Positions 22,530 to 34,754 of a stretch of 64,000 bases of DNA are shown in pieces. Below the pieces are notes generated by a model. It saw only the letters and a program-made list of their open reading frames with translations, made no database searches and was not told the DNA's origin. Numbering within the stretch: position 1 is the first letter of the stretch; each line of letters begins with the position of its first letter. A program made the position numbers and the translations under genes. Where the stretch lies: assembly GCA_026008535.1 (NCBI GenBank), contig BRKX01000004.1, positions 42,908,501 through 42,972,500 of the forward strand, in the 5' to 3' direction. Source of the DNA: Perilla frutescens. Its lineage: Eukaryota; Streptophyta; Magnoliopsida; Lamiales; Lamiaceae.

Positions 22530-25138
22530 TCAGTCATTATCCGTGATCCTGAAATAACCTCTCCTAAATAAGTCGGATTCTACCACCTGACGAATATCCA
22601 GATGAGTAGTCTGCCACCAATCCACTGGAAAGCTGGGATTCCCAAATTTATCCGTTGCCTGATTACCCTCTCGAAATATATGAGAAACGCGGAACTCCTT
22701 TCCTTCGAGCAAATTCCCGAGGCGCAGAATTCAAGCCTTAACATGCCAAGGAATTAATTTTGTGAGATTTGCCAGAATTCCCACCACCATGGTAGAATCC
22801 ACCTCCAACCAGATAAGAGATATACCCTCTATTAATAGCAAATTCCAGAGCCAAAATTGCTCCCCACAACTCAGCTTCATAAGAAAAAACAATACCCAGA
22901 TTTTCATGGAAACAAGCAATGACCGATCCTATGTGATTTCTGAGTATCCCACCACAAGCAAGACAACCAGGAGCTCCCATCGCCACTTCATCAGTGTTGA
23001 TTTTAATCCAACCTCTGGGGGGCAGCTTACAAACAACTGTGATCACCAATTTTGGGATCTGGATCCGAGGCTGGACACCTGCTGCACGAATAATCACCAA
23101 GTCAGCTACAGTATTGCGCATGTAACCCTTCTTAGTTGTGACTAGATTTGATTCCCTCAGAGCTAGCTTGAGAAATCCTACCATACGAGAAGGAGCCACA
23201 TCATCAAAAGTGGCCTTATTTCGAGTATTCCAAATACACCAAACTAAAGAGACCATGCCAACACGCCATAAACCCACCACTTGAGAGCTAAAATCGGTCT
23301 TCATACAGAATGTGATTAATTCCTGGAATGATGAGAAATCTAGAAAATCTAATCTGAACAGCTGAAACAACCACGACCACAGTCTCTTGACCACCGAACA
23401 TAAACAAAAAAGATGATCAATCGATTCCTCCCCCGCCCAACAGATGATGCAAAATAACGGGCCTAAGAAACTGAGGCATCTACACTTATCCATCGTAGGT
23501 AACCTTCCAAGAATAACACACCAACAGACAATGGATCTTCGTAGCAGGATATAACGAGACCAAATCCATTTGCCCCAATTGACTGGAGCAAAGTGAGATC
23601 AGTTACATAATTTAGCCACTCTTGTTGTTAACTTCCCATGCACCGAACACCACCATATCCTCTTATCTTTATGCTTGGTGATAGGAACTTGTAGAATATC
23701 CCAAACTACCTCCGGATAAAGGAGCAAAAATTCTTCCGTGAACAACCACACCCCCTCCCTCAAATAATCATGCACGGTATCTCTCAAGCCAATATGATAA
23801 TGAGCAGGTATATCCAACTTATCAACGAGTCTATATCTCAGCCAGTTGTCCAGCCAAAACAAAATATTTTCCCGTCCCCCACAATCAAATGAGACCCATC
23901 CACCAAACCACCAATTTCTCCCTTAACATATTGCCAAATGGAAGAACCCGATTTCTTTTTCACCAAGTGACAAGAATTATTTAGATAAAATTTGCAAAAT
24001 AAAACATAAGGCTCCGTCAAATCCGTGAGAACTTTCCACGCTAAACACATCACTAAACTTTTGCTCAAAACTGCAAAAGAGGTCACGCCTAATCCTCCTT
24101 TCTTCTTTAATGAACAAACTCTATTCCACGCCACCGATGAATGACAAACTGTATTAATGTCTGGCCGACCAAATAAAATTCCGGCATGCACGTTTAATGA
24201 TGTCAATAAGAGATGAAGGCTGTTTATAAATTAACATAGAGTGTAAAGCAGAGCTCAAAACAATTGAATTAACCAAGCAAATGCGAACAGCCATCGACAA
24301 CAATCTTCCTTCCCACTTCGAAAATTTAAACAACACCCTATCTGTTGTCTCTTGAAAAATAGTCACCTTTGGAGCGTGCTCAAAAATTTGTACTCCCAAA
24401 TATTTGAATAGTAAAGAACCAGTTATAAATCCTAACTGCCTCGCCACCAAAGCCTTGGTGGCTCGCGACACCCCTCTGCCATAAAAACAATGAGATTTAG
24501 AAGAGCTACATTCATGTCCCGAACTCCTAGGATATCTCTCCATCAACTCATAAATACAACGGATATTAACGGCAGAAGCCTTGCAAAAAATAATAATATC
24601 ATCTGCATACAAAATATGTGTGGAAAACCACATGTCACGACCATAAGAAATAGTAGTCAATCTCTGATTATCAACTGCATGAATAAATGATCGACTAAGC
24701 GCCTCCCCCGCAATTCCAAACAATAAAGGTGATAAAGGATCTCCTTGACGGACACCTCTCAAACACCCAAAATAACCCTTAGGCGACCCATTAATAAGAA
24801 TGGATAACTTAGCCGAGCCCAAGATATAAGCTATCCAATGTCTGAACTTCAATGGGAAACCAAAAAGATCTAAAATTTTCTCTAAGAAATCCCATCTTAA
24901 TGTGTCGAATGCCTTTTTAATATCTACTTTGAGAATTAGATTGTTAGCCATCTCTGTTCTATTCATGCTATTGACTCCTTCCAAAGCAACCCAAATTGAT
25001 TACTCGAGACAATAGTGGCAGTCACTTTATTTAATCTTGTTGCCAATATTTTAGCAAACATTTTGAATAGAAAATTCCCCATCACAATTGGCATATAATC
25101 TTCAATCTTCGTTACACACTCCCTCTTCAGAATTAAAG
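22530..25138 (-). pseudogene. LINE (L1-type) pol, 3' part: RT, zinc-binding region and RNase H
   Basis: Read on the minus strand from 25138, the order is: N-terminal RT (KIEDYMPIVMGNFLFK, KILATRLNKV), then LKVDIKKAFDTLRWDFLEK, GVRQGDPLSPLLF and the catalytic YADD at 24598-24609. A zf-RVT region (FWLDNW, then a Cys/His cluster near 23400-23470) follows, and last an RNase H of plant type (WIKINTD, AELWGAILALEFA, LWLEVDST, SHIFREGNQATDKFGN). Frameshifts near 24970, 24180, 23850 and 22830 and stops break the frame. The element continues at 37831 after the nested retrotransposon, so its RT is split at 25138/37831. It is not functional. Confidence 0.88.
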
Positions 25139-25778
25139 TGTTTAGTGTTTATTTGTGGTGTTTTATTGCTTAATTTTGCATGTTTTATAAGTTATTTTCT
25201 ATTTCCTTTTTCTCGTTTATTTCTCATTTTTGTGTGATTTTCTTCACTGGTTGCTTTCGTGGTGGAATATGCCAAGTTTCAAAAAACTTAAGCTTTTGTT
25301 TGTAAAATCCGAATTTTAGGCACTAAGGTGGCGTGGAGCGAAAATGGGCCGGAAGAGATGATCTCGGAAGGAAGAGCCAAGGCCCCGCGGCCGCACAACT
25401 TCTGGCGCTCAAGACCCCACGGCCGTGCGAGTTCTGCGACCGCACGAGGGTGCTCTCGGCGCAGGCACACCGCGGGTGCGGGATCTCCGCGAGCGCGCAA
25501 TTTCCTGGAACCCCGCGGGCGCGCGAGCTAGATCGCCCCTCACGATCGACGCCAACTTTGCACTCGTTTTTCCCTTTCTCTCTTGACATCTTGAACCAAA
25601 ATGAATACCCTTCATCATCCATATCTTTTGCATGGGGATTTTAGAGATTTGGGTCAACTTAAGCTGAATACTAGGTATTAATTCAACCTAACCTTAGCTT
25701 TTGGATTTTGTCCACAAAAATCTTCCAACCTTCCCCTCACAATTAATGCCTCTCCCATCACCTTCTCTCTCTCTTTGG

Positions 25779-25826
<48 letters not shown>

Positions 25827-26974
25827 GTCTCTCTCTCCCCCTCTCATATCTAATAGATTTTGGGGGTTCAACATTCATCAACTCTCATACCATTCACACC
25901 ATTCACTTCATTCACTCTATCATCTCTCCATTCTCTCTCTTTTCACATGCACTACACACACTAATCTCTACACCATTTTCCTTCACCATTTCCACTATCA
26001 ATACCAACACAAAAGAGAAGAGGAGAAGAGGGAAAAAAAGGGAACCAAAAACCAAGCAAGAAAAAAAGAAGATGAGACGGACCTACGATGAGCCATCCGC
26101 GGAAGCTAAGCTCGGAGGAGGTTTCCCTTTTGTATTTTCTTTGTATTTCTTGGATGTTTGTGAGGATTTGTTCTAAACTCGTGAAGGATACGTAATATTG
26201 TAGAAGTTATTGTTGTTTGCATTTGATTTATGAAATGACTTTCATCTATGATATATGTGTTTTTTAAGCATGTTTAGTGGCTAATCTCTCTATTAGGGGG
26301 TAGAGGATCGATGTGGTTTTGATCTATGCTTGTTCTTGTTGATTGTTGTTGTTGGAATCGTAGTTTTTCATGTTTAGGTAATTGATCACTACTTGAACAT
26401 TGATAGGATTTAGAGGAGTCTTGATTGTGAATCTAAATCCGGAAATTGGTTCCTTCAACGTTAGGTGCATGGGGTTCCTAAGCCTAATATGTCAATCTTA
26501 CTTGTACGATATAGCTAAGAGAGGTTTAACGGATAAACGGTGACAGTAATTGAAGCTAAACTAATTTGAAGGGTCTATCGTATTTGTGAGAGTAGCATTA
26601 TCAACTTGAATAAAGCATAGTGATAAAACCATTGAGAGAATCTACACCCTAATACCTTAATCAAACTTATTTCCTCTAATCTTAATTTAATTTGTGTATT
26701 TGCATTAATTTGTCTTGCTTTAGTGTCTACTTTGAATTTCTAGTATAATCATCATCAAACCCCCTTGTTAGAATGTTTAGATTTTATTTTAGTTGTTTAC
26801 TTGAAACATGTGTAGTCTTTAGATAATTCTTTCCCATAAAGCCTTCCTTGAGAGATCGACTCGAGTTAAGCTTATTGCTTCTACAATTGACCCCGTCCAA
26901 TTGTGGGTGTGGTCCTAAGTAGTGTCTAGTGAGCATAAACCGGAAAATATAAATAGTAAATTTGGACCCGAACA
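25139..26974 (+). repeat. 5' LTR of the Athila-type element (1836 bp)
   Basis: It begins TGTTTAGTGT and ends CCCGAACA. It contains a GC-rich patch of CCGCGG/GCGCGC-type near-palindromes (25383-25530) and a (CT)n tract (25775-25822). It matches the 3' LTR throughout but has about 30 extra bases in the GC-rich patch and a longer CT tract. The open frames inside it, including 25288-25881 and 25775-26176, are not genes. Confidence 0.95.
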
Positions 26975-26979
26975 AATTT

Positions 26980-26997
26980 TGGCGCCGTTTCCGGGGA
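26980..26997 (+). other. Primer binding site (tRNA-Asp type)
   Basis: TGGCGCCGTTTCCGGGGA begins 5 bases after the LTR. It matches the complement of the plant tRNA-Asp 3' end with one mismatch (T for G in GTTGCC). This primer is typical of Athila/Tat-lineage elements. Confidence 0.85.
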
Positions 26998-27176
26998 GGG
27001 CTTTTAAGAATTGTCTTATTGGTGCTATATTTGCTTTTGTGTTATTTGTTTATATTTGTGAAAGTGATCTTGTTTAAGTGTCGTGTTTGTGTTGTTGTTG
27101 TTTTGTTTTCATTTTCTTGTGTTGATTGTTTGTCCTCACCCCTCTTTCCGCAAGGTACGTTTGATCTCCGTTTTGT

Positions 27177-30100
27177 TTGTGTTTGTGTGTTCTAGGGAGG
27201 CGAAGCCTCAATCGGAGACTAGCCCCCGTATTTGACAACATCCATCGGCCGAGGAGATTCGACATGTTCGAGTGGGAAAGAGAGATGGAAGCTAACCATT
27301 TCAACAACCTCGACAATGCCAATGTGGCTAGAAACATAAGAGATTTTGCTCGTCCCGTGATTGGGGCGTCAACTTCTTGCATAGTTCTTGGTGAAGCCGC
27401 GAGGAACTACGAGTTAAAGAACATCCATCTTAGCCAACTTCCCTCATTCTATAGGATACCGGCCGAAGATGCTTTGAACTTCATCCGGGAGTTCTATTCC
27501 GTTGTTCAAATCTTTTCTTTACAAGGTTTGAACGAAGATCAATTGAAGATGAGGTGTTTTCCTTACACCTTGAAGGATCGAGCCAAGACATGGTTCATGT
27601 CATTACCGGCCAATTCATTGGCCAATTGGAATACCGTCTATGAGAAGTTCATGGCCAAGTACTACTCTAATCAAAAGACCCAAGACTTGAGAGCCCAAAT
27701 TGTTACCTTTACCTAATCTTCGGGTGAAGCATTTCATGAAGTTTGGGATCGATTTCGAGGTCTCCAACAACAATGCCCTCACCACCATCTCGCACCCGAG
27801 TTGCTCAACCAATTCTTCTACGATGGGCTATCACAAAATTTCCAATATATGGTGGATAATGCATCGGGAGGAGACATTGGAGGACGGACCGCCGAAGAGG
27901 TCTCAAACATCTATGAGACCATGGCCACTACTTCTCAACAAAAGAGTGCTAGAGGGAAGAGAGCTTCCGTCAATGAAGCCAACCCTAGTTATGATGTGAC
28001 GAAACAACTTGCCGAGTTGACAAGGCAAGTAGAGATGCTTAGAACTTCCGAGAGACCACCCCAACAAGTGATGACCATTGAGACTTGTGGGATTTGTGGA
28101 GAGTATGGCCATGGAGCCAACTTGTGCCAAAGATCTATCGAGCCGGAGTCAAGCGAAGAGGCTCATTTCCATGCTCTTCAAGAGCAAGTAAATGCTCTCC
28201 AAGGCTTCCAACCGCGCCAACAATACAACCCCTACTCTCAAACATACAATCCGGGGTGGAGAAATCATCCGAATTTCTCTTGGAAACAACCTCAACAACC
28301 TCCTCAACCACCACAACAACCACCTTCACCTCAACAAGCCGGAGGTGGCCAAGCTCCACCTTATCCAAGGCCGCAATAATATCCGGCTCAACCCAATCAA
28401 CCGCCAAGGCCAACATTGCAAGACACATTACAATCCTTCATTCAAGCCACACAACAAAGATTCGAATCCGTTGAGGCTTCCGTAAAGAGAATTGAGACCC
28501 AAGTAGGCCAAATAGCCGGGACCGTTGGAGAGTTGGCCAAGCAAGCAAAGCCGGGCAAGTTGCCAAGCCAACCGGAGCAAGCTCAAGCCATTACCGTGCT
28601 TAGAGGAGGAAAGGTGATCGACAACAAGGTTGGAGAGTCAAGCCCAACCAAGGAAGTTGAAAAAGAAGAGGAGGCTCCTCAACAACAAAAGGAGCCCAAA
28701 ATGCAAAGTGAAGAAGTGAAGGAGCCCACACTCCACAAGGCTACCCATCCTTACAACCCTCCAATTCCATTTCCAAGCCGGTTGAGGAATGAGAAGCAAG
28801 ACACTTAATTCCAAGAGTTCTACAAACTCCTATCCAAGGTGAATGTCAATCTTTCACTCCTTGATGTCATCCGAAATGTGCCGGCTTATGTCAAGTTCTT
28901 CAAGGAACTTGTTTCAAAGAAGAGGAAATTTGGAAAGGATGAGAAGATAGAGGTATCCGAAGTGGCTAGTGCAATCCTACAACATTAACTACCACCCAAG
29001 CTCCGTGATCCAGATAGTTTTACTCTTAAACTTGCTTTGGGAAATGGCAAAGAAGCATGTGGCATGCTAGATTTAGGAGCCGAAATTAATTTGATGTCTT
29101 ACTCTATTTATATACAATTAGAGTTAGGTGAATTGAAACCAACAAGAATGTGTCTACAATTAGCGGATAGGTCCGTGAGATACCTTAGGGGAATAATAGA
29201 GGACATTCTAGTTAAGGTTGGTGGATTGATCATACCGGTTGATTTTGTTGTTTTGGATGTGGGTGATGTGAAAGAAACGGGTAAAGAACATACTCTTCTT
29301 CTAGGTAGACCTTTTATGGCTACGATAAACACCTTAATTGATGTTACAAATGGAACCTTAAAAATGTCGGTGTTAGGAGAAATGGTTTCTTTTTCCGTAC
29401 ATGAAAACAAGGCTATTCCCGTCTCCTCATTTAAGGAGAATTGTTCTTACATAAATGCTATTGATGTCTTGGCCGAGGAAGTTTTCTTGCCGGAAATAGG
29501 TGCTCCTTGGAGGAGTGAAACCTCACCCGAGGAACTTGCTATGGATGAAGCCTACCTCAAGTGTGGGGGAGACGAGTTGAATGCCGAAGAGATGGAGATC
29601 TTTCTAGGAAAATGCATGAGTCTCATGGAAGTCATGGCCTCAACCGAAGAGGAAGTGAAGCCTACTCCCGAGCTTGAGCTCAAGGAGCTCCCATCTCATC
29701 TCAAATACGTCTTTCTTGATGATGAAGAGAAGAAGCCCGTGATCATCTTTTCCGGGCTTGAAAAGGATGAAGAAGACCTCTTAGCAGCCGTACTAAAGAG
29801 GAACAAGCAAGCCATTGGATGGGGTCTTTCCGACATCAAAGGCATTAGCCCCTCTACGTGTATGCATCGCATCATTCTAGAGGAAGGGGCTAAGCCGGTT
29901 CGTGAAGGGCAAAGGAGGCTCAACCCCGTGCTAATGGAAGTCGTAAAGAAGGAGATTCTTAAGCTCCTAGCAGAAGGAATCATCTATCCCATAGCCGAGA
30001 GTGAATGGGTGAGCCCGGTCCATGTCGTTCCAAAGAAATGAGGGATAACGGTCGTTGAGAATGACAAGGGAGAACATGTGGCTACTCGAACCATCACCGG

Positions 30101-32585
30101 GTGGAGAATGTGCATTGACTACCAAAAGCTCAATGCCACTACTAGAAAAGACCATTTTCCCCTTCCTTTCATTGATCAAATACTTGATAAACTTGCCGGT
30201 CATAGTTTTTATTGTTTTCTTGACGGTTTGTCGGGTTATTTTCAGGTGGCCATAGCGCCAGAGGACCAAGCCAAGACCGCATTCACGTGCCCATTTGGAA
30301 CATTTGCGTGTCGAAGGATGCCATTTGGACTATGCAATGCACCGGGCACTTTCCAAAGGTGTATGTTCTCCATCTTCTCTGAAATGATTGGAGACTTCAT
30401 TGAGGTATTCATGGATGATTTTTCAGTCTTATGATCCTCATTTTCTAATTGTTTAGAGAAACTGAAACTTGTCTTAAAAAGATGCATTGAAAGTACCCTT
30501 ACTCTTAGTTGGAAAAAGAGTCATTTTATGGTTACTAGTGGCATAGTCCTTGGTCATGTTGTGTCTAAAGAAAGAATGAGTGTAGACAAGGCTAAGGTAG
30601 ATGTGATTGAAAAATTACCTCCACCCATTAATGTGAAAGGAATTAGAAGCTTTCTAGGCCATGCCGATTTTTACTGTCTGTTTATTAAAGACTTCTCAAA
30701 AATTAGCCAACCTCTATTCCATTTACTTGCTCAAGATGTTCCTTTTGAGTTTGATGAAAAATGTTTGCATGCTTTTAATACTCTTAAGGAGAAATTGATC
30801 ACCGCACAAATTGTTGTTCCCCCTAATTGGTCTTTACCATTTGAAATCATGTGTGATGCATCAAATTCCGCCGTTGGCGCCGTCTTGGGTCAACGAATTG
30901 ATAAAATTCTTCGTGTAATTTACTATGCTAGCCTCACCTTGAATAGTGCTCAAGTAAATTACACCACAACCGAAAAAGAATTACTTGTCGTTGTGTTTTC
31001 CTTGGATAAATTTAGATCCTACATCTTAGGTTCTAAAGTAATTGTGCATAGTGATCATGCAGCTTTAAGGTATTTGTTGACCAAACCACAAGCTAAACCT
31101 AGACTCATTAGGTGGATTTTGCTTATGCAAGAATTTGATGTTGAAATTAAGGATAGAAAGGGGTGTGAAAACGTGGTAGCGGACCATTTATCTCGCCTCC
31201 CCGTTGATGAAAATTTCAATTTGTTGCATGAAAAAGGAGTTGATTGTGATACATTTCCATATGAGCATGCTCTTGAGCTTAATTCCTCTTCTTGGTATGC
31301 CGATATTGTCAATTATCTTGCTTGTGATAAAATGAGACCTAACCTTTCTTTTCAAGAAAAGAAAAGATTTTTGGCAATGTGTAGGTATTACTTTTGGGAC
31401 GATCCATACCTTTTCCATTTGGGAAAAGATGAGATAATTCAAAGGTGTGTCCCGAAAGAGAAGCAAACCGATGTTCTAGCCTTTTGCCACTCATCCCATT
31501 GTGGTGGTGGTCATTTTGGAGGGCAAAAGACGGCTAGAAAGATCCTACAATCCGATTTGTATTGGCCTTCAATTTTTAAAGATGCTCATGCTTACTCCAT
31601 TTCATGTGATAAATGACAAAGACTTGGTAATATTGGGAGAAGAAACGAAATGCCTCTAAATATCAATCTTGTTGTTGAAATTTTTGATGTTTGGGGTATT
31701 GATTTTATGGGACCATTTTCTAACTCATTTGGTTTTGAATATATCTTATTAGTCATTGATTACGTGTCAAAGTAGGTTGAAGCAATCCCCACTAGGTCTT
31801 GTGATGCTAATGTGGTTATCAAGTTTGTGCGGGAGCACATTTTGAGTAGGTTTGGATTCCCTAGAGCGATCATAAGTGACGGTGGAACTCATTTCACCAA
31901 CAAGCTTTTTGCAAGATTGATGAAAAAAAATAGGGTGACTCACAAGGTGGCAACACCATATCATCCTTAAACCTCCGGTCAAGTTCAGACGAGCAACAAA
32001 CAAATTCAAAATATCTTGAAGAAGACCGTGAATGTGACGAGGAAGGATTGGTCACAAAGGCTACCGGATGCTCTTTGGACGTACCGGACGGCTTACAAAA
32101 CCGTTCTAGGGATGAGCCCATACCGCCTCGTATATGGAAAAGCATGTCATCTCCCCGTTGAGATCGAGCATCGAGCCTATTGGGCTATAAAGACGGTGAA
32201 TTGTAATCTAGCAAGTGCGGGAGAGGAGCGAGCCTTGCAATTGTCCGAGCTTGATGAATTGCGTAACGAGGCCTATGACAACGCCAAAATTTACAAAGAC
32301 AAAGTGAAAAGGTTACACGATAGACGAATTGTCAAGAAAGAGCTCACGCCAGGCATGAAGGTTCTCCTTTTCAACACTAGATTGTGGCTCTTCCCCGAAA
32401 AACTCAAATCACGTTGGAGCGGACCGTTTATTATCGAAGAAGTGTTCCCCTATGGAGTTGTCACCTTGAAAAATCCGGGAACCAATAACACATTCCAAGT
32501 GAATGGCCACCGAGTCAAACTGTTTCTAGAAGGATTTTCCAAAGAAGTCGATGTCGAGGATTTTAAGCTCGTCAATTCTATCTAG
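27177..32585 (+). pseudogene. gag-pol polyprotein of the Athila-type element, one frame with nine stops
   Basis: The order in one continuous frame begins with the gag core (LKDRAKTWFMSLPANS near 27570-27625) and the zinc knuckle CGICGEYGHGANLC (28087-28128). Next are Pro/Gln-rich and coiled segments, the protease with LDLGAEINLMS (about 29070), and the RT with RMCIDYQKLNATTRKDHFPL and catalytic MDD at 30411-30419. RNase H ([20 protein letters not shown]) and the integrase ([26 protein letters not shown]) follow. Stops lie at 27714, 28377, 28806, 28986, 30039, 30432, 31614, 31773 and 31968, and I found no frameshift over 5.4 kb. The third catalytic integrase position, D-35-E, reads Gln (31986-31988) instead of Glu. 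The start is uncertain because no strong ATG precedes MFEWERE at 27264. It is inactive. Confidence 0.92.
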
Positions 32586-33397
32586 CTATCGAAAAACTTC
32601 GTCTAGCTCGAGACATTAAAATGAGCGCTGTGTGGGAGGCAACCCACGACTTTCTTGTTTTTACTTGTTCGTCTTTATAGCGTTTTAGATTCTTATGTGT
32701 GTTTAAAATTTCCGTGTTTTTGGTGTTTGTTTTGCAGGAGTTAGTTCGGAGTGATGCTGGGCGAAAACGGTAGGAAAATTGACTAAGTAAAGTCCCGCGG
32801 CCGTGCACCTCGCGCGGTCGCGCGACCCCCCTCTTGGCGAACAGATCCCGCGAGCGCGCAGTCCCCGCGGGCGCACTCATTATTTGGCCGAAATTGAAGT
32901 CCCACGGGCGCGGACATCCCCGCGGGCGCGCGACCCTCGCGTCCCGCGGCCGCGCAAGGCCCCGTGGCCGCGCGCCCCACACCCTATAAAAGGGGACCAC
33001 TCATTTTGAACCCCATTTTCTCCATCCCTTGCGCCGTTTTTTAAGCCTCCATCACTCCCAAATTCACCTTTCTCCTCCACCCTCCAATTCCAAGCAAATC
33101 ACAGTCCAAGCACCCTTCTCTCCGCGTCACACTCCACGTCATCACCCTCGTCACCGCAACCACGTCAAAACTCCGTGATCGCGTGTCATCTCATTCCAGC
33201 CACCGCACCGTTCGGCGCCGCCGCCGCAATTTCTGGCCGCGCCCCACACTTCGCAAAAGTCCGCGACCGCGCGCCCTTGTCCCTTGTTTTCGTGACCGCG
33301 CGCTACCCCGCGGCCGCGCGCCAGCTGCTCGCGCCCTTCCACATGCCTTGCTCGTCTTCATCGCTTATCCTTGCTCCCCCGTGCTCGAACGTCCAGT
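32586..33397 (+). other. Spacer between pol and the envelope-position ORF, with GC-rich repeats and a TATA box
   Basis: The spacer opens with a stem-loop, GTGGG-AGGCAA-CCCAC, at 32632-32647. A cluster of CCGCGGGCGCGCG-type repeats (32790-32980) follows, then a TATA box, then a CT-rich leader and a second GC-rich patch (33215-33330). The GC-rich repeat resembles that in the LTRs. Frames here are compositional artefacts. Confidence 0.7.
32982..32994 (+). promoter_or_regulatory. Possible internal TATA box upstream of the envelope-position ORF
   Basis: CCCTATAAAAGGGG is a strong TATA consensus, about 405 bases before the ATG at 33398 and directly after the GC-rich repeat cluster. It could drive a separate transcript for the downstream ORF. 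Athila envelope-like genes are usually thought to be expressed by splicing, so this is inference. Confidence 0.4.
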
Positions 33398-34754
33398 ATG
33401 CCTCCCCGGATAAAGAATCCGTCTTCTTCCCACGACGATGGAGATGAGAACCTCTAAGAGCTCTATGGGTGTCCGTTTCCGGTTCGTACCCATGCTGAAG
33501 ATAACCGATATCAAGCTTTCACTGACTATGAGATTATCTCCCCCCGTTATCTTGATTGGAATTTGTTGAAATCATTGAAAATTGATGGGAAAGTGAAAAG
33601 CTACTTGAAGGTTTTGACATTGGACAAATTTGCTAAGTTGAAGTTTGTTGGGTTGAACCCGTTGTGCCTTGAGTTTTTGGTTACATTCCAGCTTGATTAT
33701 GCAAATTCAAAGATTACTTTTCGTATGATGGGAGAGGAATTTGAGGTGACATTGGCTAGAATGAAGTCGTATTTTGGGTTTTCGATGACTGGGCCCAGAG
33801 AGAGGCCAACCGACTTCAACACGGCTGCCGCCTGGCACGAGCTTACTGGTTTCAGTAATTGGGATCCTCAGGGGACACCCACTGGTTTCATTCGGGACCC
33901 TGCCTTGGCCATCATGCACAAGTTCCTTGTCTACTCGATCTCTGGGAAGGAAGTGTGCTCTCCACAATACCAAAGTTTGTCCGTTCTATTTCATCTGGAC
34001 CGCTATCCAGCAGATGACTTGACGCACCAAGATGCACCCCTCCTTTTGTGCTTTCGTTACCGCTCTTGCTGTCAAGCTAGGCTTGCTTCCAGCCACAGGT
34101 GCCATCCCTGTCGGACAGAGCAAGGTCAAGGAGTATTTGATCACCGTGGATAAGCTCAAGCGAGCCCAGCTTATCCTGGACTCGAGGAGACTGGTTCCTC
34201 ACACCGACCGCCCCTGCGTCTCCAAGCTTATGAATGCTCAGCGTGAAGCTCTCCGACGGTACAGGGAGGCCGGCTCCTCTTCAGCCCCACGTGATGATGA
34301 TGATGATGATGATGCGGATGAGGAAGAGAACGAAGAAGAAGAGAATGAGGAAGGAAAAGAAGAAGATCAAGAGGACGAAGAAAATGAGCAGGAACACCAA
34401 ACCCACTACCAGCCGCCGCCCTATCCCTCGACGATGCCCCAGCATGGGTATCAGATGCCGCAAGCCAATTAGAGGTCCTTTCAGGACCACTTTGACACCA
34501 CCATGGGGCAGTTCCAGTAGAACTATGTCGACTCCATGGGCCGCTTTCAGCAGTACTTCGATACCTCCATGGGCCAGTTCCAGCAGTCCTACAGTACCAC
34601 CATGGGCCAATTCCAGGAGCGCTTTGATGCCTCCATGGGTGAGTTCCGCCAAGAATTGGGATCCCTTCATCAGGATGTTGGAGATTTGAGGCAGACTGTC
34701 TTTGGTCGCCTCGACAGGCATGACGAGAGGATGACGGCCCTCGAAGAAAGCTAG
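33398..34754 (+). pseudogene. Envelope-position ORF (ATHILA ORF-1-like), disrupted
   Basis: The ATG at 33398 opens a frame starting MPPRIKNPSSSHDD, with a TAA at 33455-33457 (probably from CAA). The following 190 codons contain FRMMGEEFEVTLARMKSYFG and HKFLVYSISGKEVCSP, resembling the plant retrotransposon ORF family PF03078 that lies between pol and the 3' LTR in Athila elements. A frameshift near 34030 moves into a second frame, with a long Asp/Glu tract (34295-34400), then a Pro/Tyr/Gln stretch, and TAG stops at 34470-34472 and 34518-34520. A C-terminal coiled region of 11-residue repeats ends at 34754. I see no signal peptide or clear membrane anchor. The function of this family is unproven; the envelope label rests on position only. 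Confidence 0.7.
34497..34650 (+). repeat. 33-bp tandem repeats encoding 11-residue MGxFQ units
   Basis: Five copies of ATGGGNCAGTTCCAG-type units encode MGQFQ.NYVDS, MGRFQQYFDTS, MGQFQQSYSTT, MGQFQERFDAS and MGEFRQELGS. An 11-residue period is that of right-handed coiled coils. The first copy carries the in-frame TAG. Confidence 0.88.

Noticed and set aside
25288..26176. Several Arg-, Ser- or Leu-rich frames in the 5' LTR, and their copies at 36113-37030
   Set aside because: They follow GC-rich or CT-rich LTR repeats, occur on both strands and are duplicated only because the LTR is.
32578..33447. Arg/Ala/Pro-rich frames between pol and the envelope-position ORF
   Set aside because: They are products of the GCGCGC repeat composition in several frames at once, without start context or similarity.
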